DNA from: Hondaea fermentalgiana
Lineage: Eukaryota; Sar; Bigyra; Thraustochytrida; Thraustochytriidae
Length of the DNA: 43,876 bases
Reading direction: 5' to 3'
Assembly (NCBI GenBank): GCA_014084085.1
Contig: NPFB01000040.1
Location: 846,702 to 890,577, forward strand
Each line of letters opens with the position of its first letter. Position 1 is the first letter of the stretch. Under the pieces are notes generated by a model. That model was given only the letters and a program-made list of their open reading frames with translations. It was not told the DNA's origin and ran no database searches. Shown piece after piece: positions 1 to 9,446 of the stretch. The position numbers were made by a program, and so were the translations under genes.

Positions 1-1
1 G

Positions 2-535
2 GGCGGCGTGGCCGCGCCGCCTCAGGGCGCGGCCGCTCCGGGCGAAGGCGGTCTGTCTGGCGCGATCTTGAACAGATTGAACAGGCAAATGATGACGCAA
101 AGCCAGGACCCGACCATTTTCACGGAAGCTTGCGTGGTCCGCGCCGTCGGCAGCGGCGCTGTGGGCGGCCTCATGGGCGCCGCCATGGGCCTTGTTCTTG
201 GCGGGTATGGCTCCATTGCTCCTCCAGTTTCGATGCCGGGCGTCCCTGACCCTCCCAAGGTGCCCATGAAATGGCAATTGCGCGACAGCTGGTACTCTAC
301 GGCACGTCGCATGCGTCGCTGGGGAAAGAACTTTGGCTCTGTGACGATTGTGTTTTCGGGCGTCGAGTGCTGCATCGAAAAGTACCGCGCACAACACGAT
401 ATCTACAATGGTGTCTCTGCCGGCTGCATCACTGGTGCCGTGTTGGCGGCAGGCCAGGGACCTGCTGGCATGTGCATTGGCTGCGCGGGCTTTGCAGCCT
501 TTAGTGCTGCCGTTGAGTCCATCATGGGTCACTAG
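2..535 (+). CDS. TIMM22: TIM22-like inner-membrane translocase subunit (5' partial)
   Basis: Tim17/Tim22/Tim23-family protein. In the known family, Tim22 is the channel subunit that inserts multi-spanning carrier proteins into the mitochondrial inner membrane. The C-terminal half is diagnostic: a KNFGSVTIVFSGVEC segment, then IEKYRAQHDIYNGV, then AGCITGAVLAA and GCAGFAAFSAAVE, which match the last membrane helices of Tim22 rather than Tim17 or Tim23. A Gly-rich helix (AVGGLMGAAMGLVLGG) lies near the start of the conserved part. The frame is open to the left edge of the window and there is no ATG before position 89, so the true start is either upstream of the window or at 89. The Ala/Gly/Pro-rich N-terminus before 89 is variable in this family. 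The stop is TAG at 533-535. Confidence 0.9.
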   Translation, partial: GGVAAPPQGAAAPGEGGLSGAILNRLNRQMMTQSQDPTIFTEACVVRAVGSGAVGGLMGAAMGLVLGGYGSIAPPVSMPGVPDPPKVPMKWQLRDSWYSTARRMRRWGKNFGSVTIVFSGVECCIEKYRAQHDIYNGVSAGCITGAVLAAGQGPAGMCIGCAGFAAFSAAVESIMGH

Positions 536-920
536 TTGACAACATCGTGCGGAACTTGCCGTCAATTGCGTGCGGTAAGCAGCAAAGAGCGGGAAAGAGA
601 AAAACGGAGATAGCTAGTTCAATGGGGGTGTGTGGAGGGGAAGGCTACGACATGAAAAAGTCACCCTCGCCGTCTCGTCCCTCCCGTAATTCCCAGCAAG
701 TGTGACATTGTAACGAATGCAAGCCGAAGATTAAGGCAGACAAGCGCGGGTCCTTTCTCTTTTATTTCGCAGAGAGAATTCTGCGCGCTGATGGCTGGCG
801 GGCGAATTGGCAAGCAGACAGTTTGCCTATCTGTCTGGCTGGTTGAACTGTCTTTCTTCAAGGCTAATCGAAATTGCATAATCAAAAAAACAAACGTGAA
901 AATCTGAAAATTGGGTCGGC
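536..920. other. Intergenic, convergent 3' ends of TIM22 and SAS10
   Basis: About 385 bases between two convergent stops. I see no coding frame. On the minus strand an AATAAA hexamer lies at 761-766, about 155 bases past the SAS10 stop, and could be its polyadenylation signal. Confidence 0.5.
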
Positions 921-2857
921 TTACTTGCCCGGGCGACGCGAAGCAACAAGGTTCGTGCGCAGACCAGAAGACTCTCCACCATAGTTCGCGGCCTCGCCCG
1001 TGCGAATGTCGCGCACCTGGCCCTTGCGCGCCTTGAGTTTGCGCTCGTACAGCTTGCGCCTCCGTGTGCGCGGGTTGCGGTCCTCCACGCGCTTGTGTGC
1101 ATGAAGACCCTCGTTCTTGAGAATCTTCTTGGAGGCCATGCGCTTCTGGCCTTCGCGCAGCGTCCGATCCGGCGCAGGCGCCTCCTTTGGCTCCACCTCG
1201 TACTGCTCCTTGCGCAGGCGCTTCTTCTCGCGCGAGGCCTGCTTGGCGTGGGCGTACAGTTCGTCTTCCTCGGCGTCGTCGACAATGTTTTCGTCCAATT
1301 CCACGTTGCGCTTGAAGTCGGACTTGCGGCGCTTTCGCTCCCGGAGCTCCGCGGCCGCCGCTGCGGCATCTTCGTCCGCAAGAGCGGCTGCCTTCTTGCT
1401 CATCTGGAGAACCATGGGGTCGCGCATGGCCACCTCTTCGTCGCCAGAGCGCTGTTTCTTGGACTTTTGCTTTTCGGCCTGTTCCTGCTGCTCGATACGC
1501 TGCATGAACTTGGCCAACTCCTGCTCGCGGCGAGCCTTCTCGTCCACGCGGTACGAAGCATCACGGTCGATGCGGCTCACGAGACCCTCGAGATCGCCAA
1601 AGTCGTCGAGGTCCGCAAGGTTGCCCTCCATGCCTTGTGCGTCACGCTCGCGCTGAAGACGCATGTTGCGCTGCTTCTTCGTTTCCCGCAGGCGCACAAA
1701 GTAATCTTCCTCGTACTTTGTGCGCTCGGCAAGTTCCTCGCGGTTCTTCCTGTCGGCCATGGTGGCGCCAATGGAAGGTTCCTCCATCGGGCGGTCCGTC
1801 AGGTCGCTCGTCAGCTCCTGGAGCAGACGGTTGTTCTTGGCCTTGCGTAGCAGGCGGCGTCTTCGCTTCTCGTCCTGTGCGGCTTCGCGTTCGTCCTGTT
1901 CAAAGTTTGTCGGCGCAAACACCTTGGGGACCATGTAGCGCTTCGGGGCGGCTCCGTTGCTCTGAGCGCTCTTGCGCTTCGCAACAGGCTCGTCCTCCTC
2001 CACATCCGAGTCCTCCTCGTCCTTGGCTTCGCTATCCTCCTCGCTGCCACTGTCTTCGTCGTCGTCGTCCATGAGGTCGGCCGGATTCGGGCGAGCGGCG
2101 GAGGCGGAAGACTTGCCGGGAGCGCTGCGCTTGCTGCTCTTGCTCGGGGTTGCCGCCTTGGAAGACGATGCAAGGATCTCGTCCAACTGTCCCTTGAGCT
2201 TGATGTCAAGTGGCTTAAGCTTCTCGAGCACCGTACGCACACGCACGAGCTGTCGAATAACTGGGTGGTCGCGCACGGACTCGGCGTTTGCCTTGAGATA
2301 AAGGTAGTACGCGATGTTAATGCAGTACGTGAGCATCGCCACGTACTTTGCCTCGAGGTAGCTCACGCCGTTCTCTGTTGGCAGCTCGCCCTTGACAACC
2401 TTTTCCATAACAGGGACGACGTGTTTTTCCAGGGTCTCCAGATTGGTCTTGAATTCAGAGAGGAGGCCGATCAGTTCTGGGGCCTGGGCCGCAACGCGCT
2501 CGAGCTTTTCGTTCTTCTTGCGGCTAGCAGCGGACTTCTTCTTTCCCTTGGCACCTGCCGCCTTTTTATCCTTTTTCGCACTGCCGCCACGCTTGATGAT
2601 CAGGGCACTGCCATTGGCGTCTTCGTCGTCCGAGTCGGCTTCGAGCTCAAAATCCGTGTCCTTGAGGTTTGCTGCCATTTGGCGCTTCATTTTGCGGGCT
2701 TCTTCTTCTTCGGCTTCCTGCTCGGCAGCGGCCTCCTCTTCGTCGGAGAGTTCCTCGCTGTCACTGTCATCGCCCTTTTTGAAGTAATCGTCGCGCCATT
2801 TGCCCCAGCGCTTTGTCACCTTGGCTGTCTTAGCATCCACCTTGGCGTCAAAGTCTT

Positions 2858-2898
<41 letters not shown>

Positions 2899-3104
2899 TC
2901 ATTGTAGTCGCGTCCGCGGTTCAACTCAAGCACCGCCTCTGCCTGGAGGTCGCTGTCTTCGGAGGCGTTGCCCTCGTCCTCATCCGATTCCATATCCATT
3001 CCGCCGAGGCGCTTGGCGTGAAAGGTCTCCACCTCGTCGTCGGAGGGCATGTCGGCGTCGCCCTCGTCCCTTGCGGGGCGCCGCGCCCTTGCGCGCCGGG
3101 GCAT
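921..3104 (-). CDS. UTP3: SAS10/UTP3 small-subunit processome protein
   Basis: Nucleolar protein of the SSU processome, needed in the known family for early 18S pre-rRNA processing. The protein is 727 aa from the ATG at 3102-3104. The longer frame upstream opens only with TTG. Residues about 205-310 form the Sas10/Utp3/C1D domain, a helical block with LIGLLSEFKTNLETLEKHV and AYYLYLKANA. The last 75 residues are the Sas10 C-terminal domain, with SKKILKNEGLHAHKRVEDRN and RTRRRKLYERKLKARKGQ, the most conserved part of the family. Between and before them lie acidic stretches, including about 17 consecutive acidic residues near residues 68-83 encoded by a GAC/GAT run at about 2850-2905. Basic patches fit nucleolar localisation. 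The gene is divergent from the HSD17B10-like gene. Identification is firm. Confidence 0.93.
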
Positions 3105-4061
3105 CTTGCCGGGCGCGGAGGTCGGCTCTGCCCTGTCCTGATCGGAAAAGGCGAGCCCTCTGCCGCTGCACGCGACCCGCCGCTGTCTCCCGCCGCACTC
3201 TCCGCCCGCGCACGCTCTGGTCTCCCTCCCGCGCGCAGGTCTTGCCGCCAAGCAAGCAGTTCTGCGCCGCCACCAGCCAGCCAGACCCCCGCCTTTGAGC
3301 GGGCGCCTTAGGCTCGCTCGCGTGTCAGAAGGCGGTATACGCTCGCTCGAGTGCCGTATCGCGGCAATAGGGTTATACTATTCTCATGCTGAGCGCGCTC
3401 GAGAAGAGGTCGCTCCCCATCGATGAGCGTGTTCGCAAGCGGGCTGAGACGGAGTTTGGCTCGACGACTCAGCCTGCCATCTGCTACGTGTGCAACCGAG
3501 ACGCGAATTCACTCGATGAACTTCGTCACAGCCTCGAGGTGAAAAGAAACATTGAGCCCAAGAAGCTGGTTTGTTTGTCAGTCCCATCACTGGCGCCGAT
3601 GCAAATCTTTTTCTGCCTGCAGCTGCAGCTGCTAGCTGCTAGCTAGCATCCGCACTGCTGCTACATGCAGCTGCAGCCGCAGATGGCCGGCCGCCTGCGA
3701 ATCAATCGGTGTCTGCCTCGATCGGACCATCAGTTGAGCGTGGAGTGCGTGGTCCCTGCTGGCGTCACGGCTGGACCGGCCTGATCATTGTCACGATGCA
3801 TTTTTCTCACAACTCCTGGTCTTGTATCCTGCCCATGTCCGATGTCCTCCAGGCGAGCCGAAGCCGAAGCAGCAGCAGCAGCAGCAGCGTGAGCGGCGGC
3901 AAACTCGTAATCACTGCATGCGCGCGCGCTCGCACGCTCGCCCACTCGCAGACGCGGAGACGCGCACGTCCTCGAGGTCGACCGCGCCGATCGTGAGCTC
4001 GCTCAAGCGCGGGTCTGGGTCGTGGGAGAGGAAAGAGAAAAAGGGCAGACAGAACAGAAAG
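3105..4061. other. Divergent promoter region SAS10 / HSD17B10-like
   Basis: About 950 bases between divergent starts. It holds one short ORF (see 3386-3646), a local cluster of CTGCAG and GCTAGC palindromes at about 3618-3690, an AGC/CAG run at 3869-3888 and purine-rich sequence just before the ATG at 4062. I do not recognise specific transcription-factor sites. Confidence 0.5.
3386..3646 (+). CDS. Small ORF of unknown function, doubtful
   Basis: An 86-codon ATG frame in the SAS10/HSD17B10 divergent promoter. The first 50 residues are charged and look more protein-like than the rest, with one CxxC pair (CYVCNRD). The tail becomes leucine/cysteine-rich where the DNA turns into CTGCAG repeats. 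It could be a short first exon, an upstream ORF, or chance. No family was recognised. I report it because the first 50 codons lack the low-complexity look of the surrounding frames. Confidence 0.2.
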   Translation: MLSALEKRSLPIDERVRKRAETEFGSTTQPAICYVCNRDANSLDELRHSLEVKRNIEPKKLVCLSVPSLAPMQIFFCLQLQLLAAS

Positions 4062-4817
4062 ATGGCAAGCCTGCAGGGCCTCGCGGCCGTGGTGACGGGC
4101 GCGGCGTCTGGACTAGGCCGCGCGACGGCGCTGCGACTCGCTGCTAATGGCGTGCGCGTCGTCCTGGCCGACCTTCCGTCGAGCAACGGCGAGCAGACTG
4201 CCAAGGAGCTCCCCGACGGCCTCGGGACCTTTGTGCCCACGGACGTGACCGACGAGGAACAGGTCAGGGCCGCTATCGAGGCCTCGGGCGACCGCCTCGA
4301 CATTGCCGTGAACTGCGCTGGCCTCGCCCATGCCATTAAAACCCTCAGCAAACGCGGCCCACACCCGCTCGACAAGTTCAAGCAGACCCTCGACGTCAAC
4401 GTGGCAGGCACCTTTAATGTCTGCCGTCTCGCCGCCGAGAAGATGGCCAAGAACGAGGGCGAGGAGAACCGCGGTGTCATCATCAACACAGCCAGTATCG
4501 CCGCGTACGAAGGTCAGGTCGGCCAGGTCGCCTACGCCGCGAGCAAGGCCGCTATCGTTGGCATGACTCTCCCCATGGCTCGTGATCTTGCATCATCTCG
4601 TGTCCGCGTCAACACAATTGCCCCTGGTCTCTTTGATACCGCTTTGCTGGCTGGTCTGCCGGAAAAAGTCAAGGCGGAGCTCGGCGCCACTGTTCCAAAC
4701 CCCTCGCGCCTCGGCGACCCGGACGAGTACGCTCAGCTTGCTCTCGCCATTGTGCAAAACAAGATGATCAACGGTGCCACCTACCGCCTTGACGGAGCGC
4801 TCCGCATGCAGCCCTGA
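4062..4817 (+). CDS. HSD17B10: HSD17B10-like short-chain dehydrogenase (3-hydroxyacyl-CoA dehydrogenase type 2)
   Basis: A 251-aa classical SDR, close in length to the 261-aa human enzyme. The known family oxidises 2-methyl-3-hydroxybutyryl-CoA and other 3-hydroxyacyl-CoAs with NAD+ in mitochondria. Animal members also form part of RNase P and the tRNA methyltransferase; that role here is unknown. Visible motifs: nucleotide-binding TGAASGLG at 12-19; acidic D37 at the end of beta-2, which favours NAD over NADP; NCAG at 84-87; catalytic S145 in NTAS; Y158 and K162 of YxxxK. The C-terminus [10 protein letters not shown] and the block [17 protein letters not shown] are characteristic of this subfamily. 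An in-frame ATG at 3918 would add 48 Arg/Ser-rich residues. I chose 4062 because residues 1-12 already align with the start of the family. Confidence 0.92.
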   Translation: MASLQGLAAVVTGAASGLGRATALRLAANGVRVVLADLPSSNGEQTAKELPDGLGTFVPTDVTDEEQVRAAIEASGDRLDIAVNCAGLAHAIKTLSKRGPHPLDKFKQTLDVNVAGTFNVCRLAAEKMAKNEGEENRGVIINTASIAAYEGQVGQVAYAASKAAIVGMTLPMARDLASSRVRVNTIAPGLFDTALLAGLPEKVKAELGATVPNPSRLGDPDEYAQLALAIVQNKMINGATYRLDGALRMQP

Positions 4818-5256
4818 TCATTCTGCAACATATTGCATAAAGTTTCCCGCTTTCAAGGCAGAACGAATTCACATAGTTTCTTATCCTTTCCAAAAAAGTT
4901 GATGTCACCTGCCAATCATCACATGTTTCTCCTATGCGACGCACTCGAATGTCTTGAATGGCGTCCTGCACATGAGACTACGATCATCAGGTTGCATTTA
5001 CTTCATGAAGAATCTTTCTCTTTTTTTTTCTCTCTTTTTTTTTTATATAAAAGTCACAGTCTCAACGTGGTGCTGTGTATCAACGCGTGGCCTTGTTTTT
5101 TAATTCTTAACATCTAGTGCCCTCGTACGGCCTTGACAAACGGCAAATCAGAGGGGGATCTTCCTGGCGCAACAATTCGACAACAGTGTCTATCCAAGCA
5201 ACAAAGGGAGCAGGCCTGACGACAAATGTGTTTCACGTGAAAGTTGCTTCTTGGTT
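4818..5256. other. Intergenic, convergent 3' ends
   Basis: Between the stops of the HSD17B10-like gene and the kinase gene. It is AT-richer than its surroundings, with two T-tracts at 5021-5045 and no plausible frame. It probably consists of the two 3' UTRs. Confidence 0.5.
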
Positions 5257-5266
5257 TTTATTTATT
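5257..5266 (-). promoter_or_regulatory. Probable polyadenylation signal of the kinase gene
   Basis: Two overlapping AATAAA hexamers on the minus strand (AATAAATAAA), about 31 bases past the kinase stop, in a U-rich setting. Whether this lineage uses AATAAA is not shown by the sequence. Confidence 0.45.
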
Positions 5267-5296
5267 GTTCAATTTTCCCATGTCAAAGGCCTTGGC

Positions 5297-8200
5297 CTAG
5301 GACCCATCTGCTTTCCAGTCAAATCCTTGAAATGAGTCTTGCGCCGACACATGCACGAGATGGCCATCTTTGGTGCCATGCATTTTCGACTCGGAGGAGC
5401 TTGTATCAGTTGCGGCAGACCCTGCTCCATCGCGGGCTTCAGAAGTATGACCGCTGTGGAAACCCGATGCCCGAACTTTTGCAGCTTTTTCCTTATCATC
5501 GTCAGAATGTGTGTGGCCAAAAAATCGCGGAGCTGGTTCTTGCTCAACTGGCTCCGACGCAGCACGCTCGAGAACAGTAGTTTTGTTTCCAGAAATGGAG
5601 CGCATCCAACCTCGCATGCGAATCCACTTGGATTTGCTCGCGGCCCGCTCCATGTTTGAATAACTCGCGGTCGTCTCTGCTGCCGTCGCAGCGCTCGACG
5701 ACCGGCTGCGCGGTTCATCGCGAAACATAGGCCAAGGCGACGCCGCGCCATCCCAATTTGCGCCGCTGGCAACGCTTGCTGCCGAGGCTAAAGTCGCGCT
5801 GCTTACACTGCTGTGCGAAGAGACGTCGGAGGCGTCCGAAGAAGCCACTTGCGACCGAGGCGCCGACACATGCACGTCAAGAGATGGTAACATGGAAAGC
5901 GGCGCGGCAGCTGCAGACCCTTCCAACTCGTATTCGAGATCCGTCGCAACCCCCAGAATCGCGCCGCTCTCGCTGCGTTGGGGGGATACCGGTGCGCTAA
6001 TTGCTCCTTGCGAGCGCCCTCGCGCGAGACTGAGACGACCCGAAAAGGACCGGCGATGACCTTGAAGACTGCGATCCGATGTGCCGAGTCCAGACGAACT
6101 ATTTTTGCGCAAAGAGCCGAGCGACTTACGACGACCCTGTTCACCATCTTGCACCAAAGACTCACTGAAAATGTCACCTGCGCTCAAGGCGTTTGCCACA
6201 AAAATATTGTTCGAGGTACTTCGCGCAAGCGAGACCGCCTTTCGGTCTTTGCGGTGAATATGAAGTCGAGGCATGAGTTTGTGAAAGCCGCTGCTGTTTT
6301 TGAGCGAGCGCCAATTTAACCCATTGAAAAACGCATGCTTTTTGGCGGCTTCGAGACCCAGACGCTCTCCCGGACGGCGTCGCATCCATCTTTTCACGAG
6401 ATCTTGCGCGACAATTGAGATCTGTCCCGAGAGAGGAAAGTCGAGGTGGGTCTCTGGACTTAGAATCGCAGCAAAAAGTTGCCGCTGCTCCGCCTCCGAC
6501 GGCACGCTCGCGCCGACACCGAGTGCCCAAAAGGGTGGTGCGCCGAGAAGAAGCTCGTACAGGAGCACGCCCAGACCCCACAAGTCCACCGCGTTGCTCT
6601 GCTGGTCTCCGCTCACGACCTCGGGCGCCATGTACTCGACGGTACCCACGAAAGAGGTCGATCGCAGCTTGACCACGGCGTTGCCTTTGTTTTGCCCGGC
6701 CTTGGAAATGCCAAAGTCTCCTATTCGAATGTGACCATCGCCATGAAGCATGACGTTTTGGGGCTTGAGGTCACGATACACGAACCCGGCACTATGCAAA
6801 AACATTAGACCCTCGATGATTTCGGCCATGATAAACTGAACGTGCACTGGCGCCAGGCCAAACCTCAGCAAGATATCTCGCGGGCCACGGCGACGAAAGT
6901 TTGCTCTGTCAAAATATCTGATGAAGGCCAGCGAGCCAATCAGGCCTTGACCCTCGGCAGCTGCGTCCATGGCGAGTCGATAACGCTCTTTGTCCATCGT
7001 GGGCTTGCGAATTTCGTGCTCGCGCAGCATCGCCTCGTGAAGATTACCTCCCGTGCAGTATTCCATCACAAAGAACAGCATATTGTCGGAGTGAAAGGCA
7101 AAGTTCAGGCGAGTGAGAAACGACGACTCTTGAGAACTCGCGCGAGTGAGGATCTCTCTTTCGGTGATAACGCGTTCAAATTTGTTGCTTGCGATGACCT
7201 CTGCCTTGTTGAGCACCTTCATGGCGAAACGCTTGCACGTCTGCCGGTGCTGAACGAGGTAGACTTGACCGCTGCCGCCCGTGCCGACGATACGCAAAGG
7301 CTCAAAGTCTTCTGCGCGAGTCTTTGCATGCAGCATTGCACTCGTGAGTCGAGAAACAGTATCGGGCGTGGCTGCTATGCTACCAGTCGTGAGCGAGTTG
7401 GCGGCAGCGGCGCCGTCTTTCAATCCAGGTGTAGCTTGCGGCGTTTGTCGATCGTCTGCAAGACTTCTGGCGCCCGAGGAGGCAGCTTGCGCGAGAGCAC
7501 TCTCTTGGGGCGAGTGGAAAGAGAGAGCGCGCCAAGTGCGCTCGAAGTGCTCCTCGTTCATGGACAAGAGTTCACTCATATTGTCCAAATGATAAACAGC
7601 CTCTTCCCCGTCGCTTTCTGATTCGGATCCCCCGGTCGTCCTTCTTGTCAAGGAAGATATCGTTGCAGAATCGTTCTTGGTTGACTGGGCAATGTCGTTG
7701 TCGCCATCTCTGCTGTCGAAGACCTCCAAATCCTCTTGCGCGAGGCTCTCTTCTGAGTCTGTCATGTCGTCCTGATCGCCATCTGTGCTCAATGTCACAT
7801 TAGTTTTCATCATTGTTTTGGTATTTTGTTTGCGCCGCGAGGAAGTCGCTAAACCTCGTAGTTTTCGCGAACGGTGTTCCCGCGCATGTGGCGCTTTCGA
7901 GGCTTGAAGTCGAGATGTTACAACGGAGAGTTTTTCGAGAGGAGCCGGTTCCGCCATGGAGGTAGCTTCTTCTCCAGTTTGAGTTGACCACGTGCGAAGG
8001 CTGCATCGTTTGAGCTCGGCATGAAACTTGTGCTTTTTGTCGGACCCTTTAGAAAAGCGGTGCACGGCAATGACCGTCGTAAAGGCCCTACGCCAGCGGT
8101 GCCTCGCCCCGCGTTTAGTTTGCATGATCCGCAGAAAGTGATTTACGGCCAAGACACGGTACATGGCGACACGCCACGCATGACAGAGACGACGACTTCG

Positions 8201-8380
8201 TGCTCTTTCTCCTGCGAGGGCGAAGGCGCTGGCCACGCGGCAATGGAGAATCGACTTGCGCCATCGCAATTGTGAAAGTGTGGGTCCTTGGCCTGGGCGT
8301 TCGCTCTGCAGCTTTTCGCGCTCTCGCGCTTTGGCGAGCGCCCGCTCAATAATGATTTCTGCGGCTTCATCGTTTCCCAT
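5297..8380 (-). CDS. AGC-type serine/threonine protein kinase with long tails
   Basis: A 1027-aa protein from the ATG at 8378-8380. The kinase domain spans about 359-686 and has all catalytic residues: Gly loop GTGGSGQV 366-373, Lys388, alpha-C Glu407, YRDLKPQN with Asp537, DFG 555-557, and APE 585-587 preceded by TSFVGTVEYM, the AGC-style activation segment. Compared with typical AGC kinases, about 55 extra residues (about 450-507, Arg-rich) sit between the hinge and helix alpha-E. Downstream lie about 320 Ser-rich, probably disordered residues. The protein then ends in FQGFDW (1017-1022), which resembles the AGC hydrophobic motif F-x-x-F-[aromatic]. The N-terminal 110 residues are basic with regular Trp/Arg/His, and the next 240 are acidic and Ser-rich. 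Regulation by an upstream PDK1-like kinase is family knowledge, not visible here. The AGC subfamily (S6K, AKT or PKC) cannot be fixed by eye. Confidence 0.88.
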   Translation of the reverse strand: MGNDEAAEIIIERALAKAREREKLQSERPGQGPTLSQLRWRKSILHCRVASAFALAGERARSRRLCHAWRVAMYRVLAVNHFLRIMQTKRGARHRWRRAFTTVIAVHRFSKGSDKKHKFHAELKRCSLRTWSTQTGEEATSMAEPAPLEKLSVVTSRLQASKAPHAREHRSRKLRGLATSSRRKQNTKTMMKTNVTLSTDGDQDDMTDSEESLAQEDLEVFDSRDGDNDIAQSTKNDSATISSLTRRTTGGSESESDGEEAVYHLDNMSELLSMNEEHFERTWRALSFHSPQESALAQAASSGARSLADDRQTPQATPGLKDGAAAANSLTTGSIAATPDTVSRLTSAMLHAKTRAEDFEPLRIVGTGGSGQVYLVQHRQTCKRFAMKVLNKAEVIASNKFERVITEREILTRASSQESSFLTRLNFAFHSDNMLFFVMEYCTGGNLHEAMLREHEIRKPTMDKERYRLAMDAAAEGQGLIGSLAFIRYFDRANFRRRGPRDILLRFGLAPVHVQFIMAEIIEGLMFLHSAGFVYRDLKPQNVMLHGDGHIRIGDFGISKAGQNKGNAVVKLRSTSFVGTVEYMAPEVVSGDQQSNAVDLWGLGVLLYELLLGAPPFWALGVGASVPSEAEQRQLFAAILSPETHLDFPLSGQISIVAQDLVKRWMRRRPGERLGLEAAKKHAFFNGLNWRSLKNSSGFHKLMPRLHIHRKDRKAVSLARSTSNNIFVANALSAGDIFSESLVQDGEQGRRKSLGSLRKNSSSGLGTSDRSLQGHRRSFSGRLSLARGRSQGAISAPVSPQRSESGAILGVATDLEYELEGSAAAAPLSMLPSLDVHVSAPRSQVASSDASDVSSHSSVSSATLASAASVASGANWDGAASPWPMFRDEPRSRSSSAATAAETTASYSNMERAASKSKWIRMRGWMRSISGNKTTVLERAASEPVEQEPAPRFFGHTHSDDDKEKAAKVRASGFHSGHTSEARDGAGSAATDTSSSESKMHGTKDGHLVHVSAQDSFQGFDWKADGS

Positions 8381-8877
8381 GGCTCCTTTCGCGCGGCCCG
8401 CCCTGCGACTCCCGTTGCCACCGCCTCTTGGCGTCGCGTGCGACAGGCAGGTCTGCGCGTGACTTCGTCTGTCCTGGTGTCCTCAAGATTCGACTTGACG
8501 AATCAGCTTGCGAACACCACCAAGAGACGGGATCCGCTTGCCGGGCCCCACGGCGCGGCCCGTCTTTCTCTGCCGCGCGTCACTCCTTCCCGCGGAGACC
8601 TCGCGCGCGGCCCGATCGTGCCGCGTTCGAGACGCTCACGAAACCAGCTTTGTGGTCTTGTGATGGGACGCCGCGCATTTGGCGGATCTCCCGGATTAAC
8701 GGGACCATCACCCGGAATTTCGCTTGGATGACCATCTTCATCCCCTTGCGCCCAATCTTGGACCCGCAACCTGGGCCTAGGCCTAGGCCTAGTCGTGCGT
8801 TCTAAATAATCCAATGTGAAGACTGACGATTTTGCGTCGGCAAAGCACATATACCACCGACAGACGCGATCCGACCG

Positions 8878-8905
<28 letters not shown>
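8878..8905 (+). repeat. (GGCT)n tetranucleotide microsatellite
   Basis: Seven perfect GGCT units, then a degenerate tail. It lies in the divergent promoter of the kinase and DSP-like genes. Confidence 0.95.
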
Positions 8906-8912
<7 letters not shown>

Positions 8913-9205
8913 GAGCGGGCAGGCGACCGCTTTGTATATGCCATACAGGCATTCCGCTTCGCTCAGTAAGCATCGTCGCAAATCTCTGCCAACAAAGCCA
9001 AGAAGTCAAGCCCCAAGACAATTGACACGGACACCTACCCAAGACGAATCACTCGAGGGGTCCAAGTTCTTGTTGAGCCGAGTGACGGTGACTTCAGAAG
9101 AGGTGGCTGGTTCCTCTCCCGATTGCCCATCATTGCTCGCAAGTCCTCGTCCGCATCGTCGACCCCTATTCTACTTGCCATTGCAGTGCCTGCCTTGTCT
9201 TCAAG

Positions 9206-9284
9206 TTGCCTTGCCTTGCCTTGCCTTGCCTTGCCTTGCCTTGCCTTGCCTTGCCTTGCCTTGCCTTGCCTTGCCTTGCCTTGC
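9206..9284 (+). repeat. (TTGCC)n pentanucleotide repeat
   Basis: About fifteen perfect TTGCC units, decaying at the right end, ending about 160 bases before the first ATG of the DSP-like gene. Confidence 0.97.
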
Positions 9285-9446
9285 ATTGCATTGTCCTGCC
9301 TAAGCCCAGCAACCACTCGCCTTGCCCACGCTCGTCAGTCCTACAATCTCGGTCTCAAAGTCGTGTAAAAACATACCAGACCCTGGTCCCTCCAACACGC
9401 TCCGCCCCGCAACATCGCCGCCGCCTCAACCTCCTCTCCCCCTTGC

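Larger units (their letters stand above)
8381..9446. other. Divergent promoter region, kinase / DSP-like gene
   Basis: About 1.07 kb between divergent starts. It is GC-rich near the kinase ATG. It contains three copies of GGCCTA (8774-8792), a GGCT array (8878-8905) and a TTGCC array (9206-9284). No credible gene: the reading frames through the arrays encode simple peptide repeats in every frame. Confidence 0.6.

Noticed and set aside
2265..3311. A 348-codon plus-strand frame opposite SAS10
   Set aside because: It is antisense to a well-supported gene. Its Val-rich run is the complement of the Asp run.
8774..8792. GGCCTA repeat considered as a telomere-like motif
   Set aside because: Only three units, not the TTAGGG type expected in stramenopiles, and located between genes.
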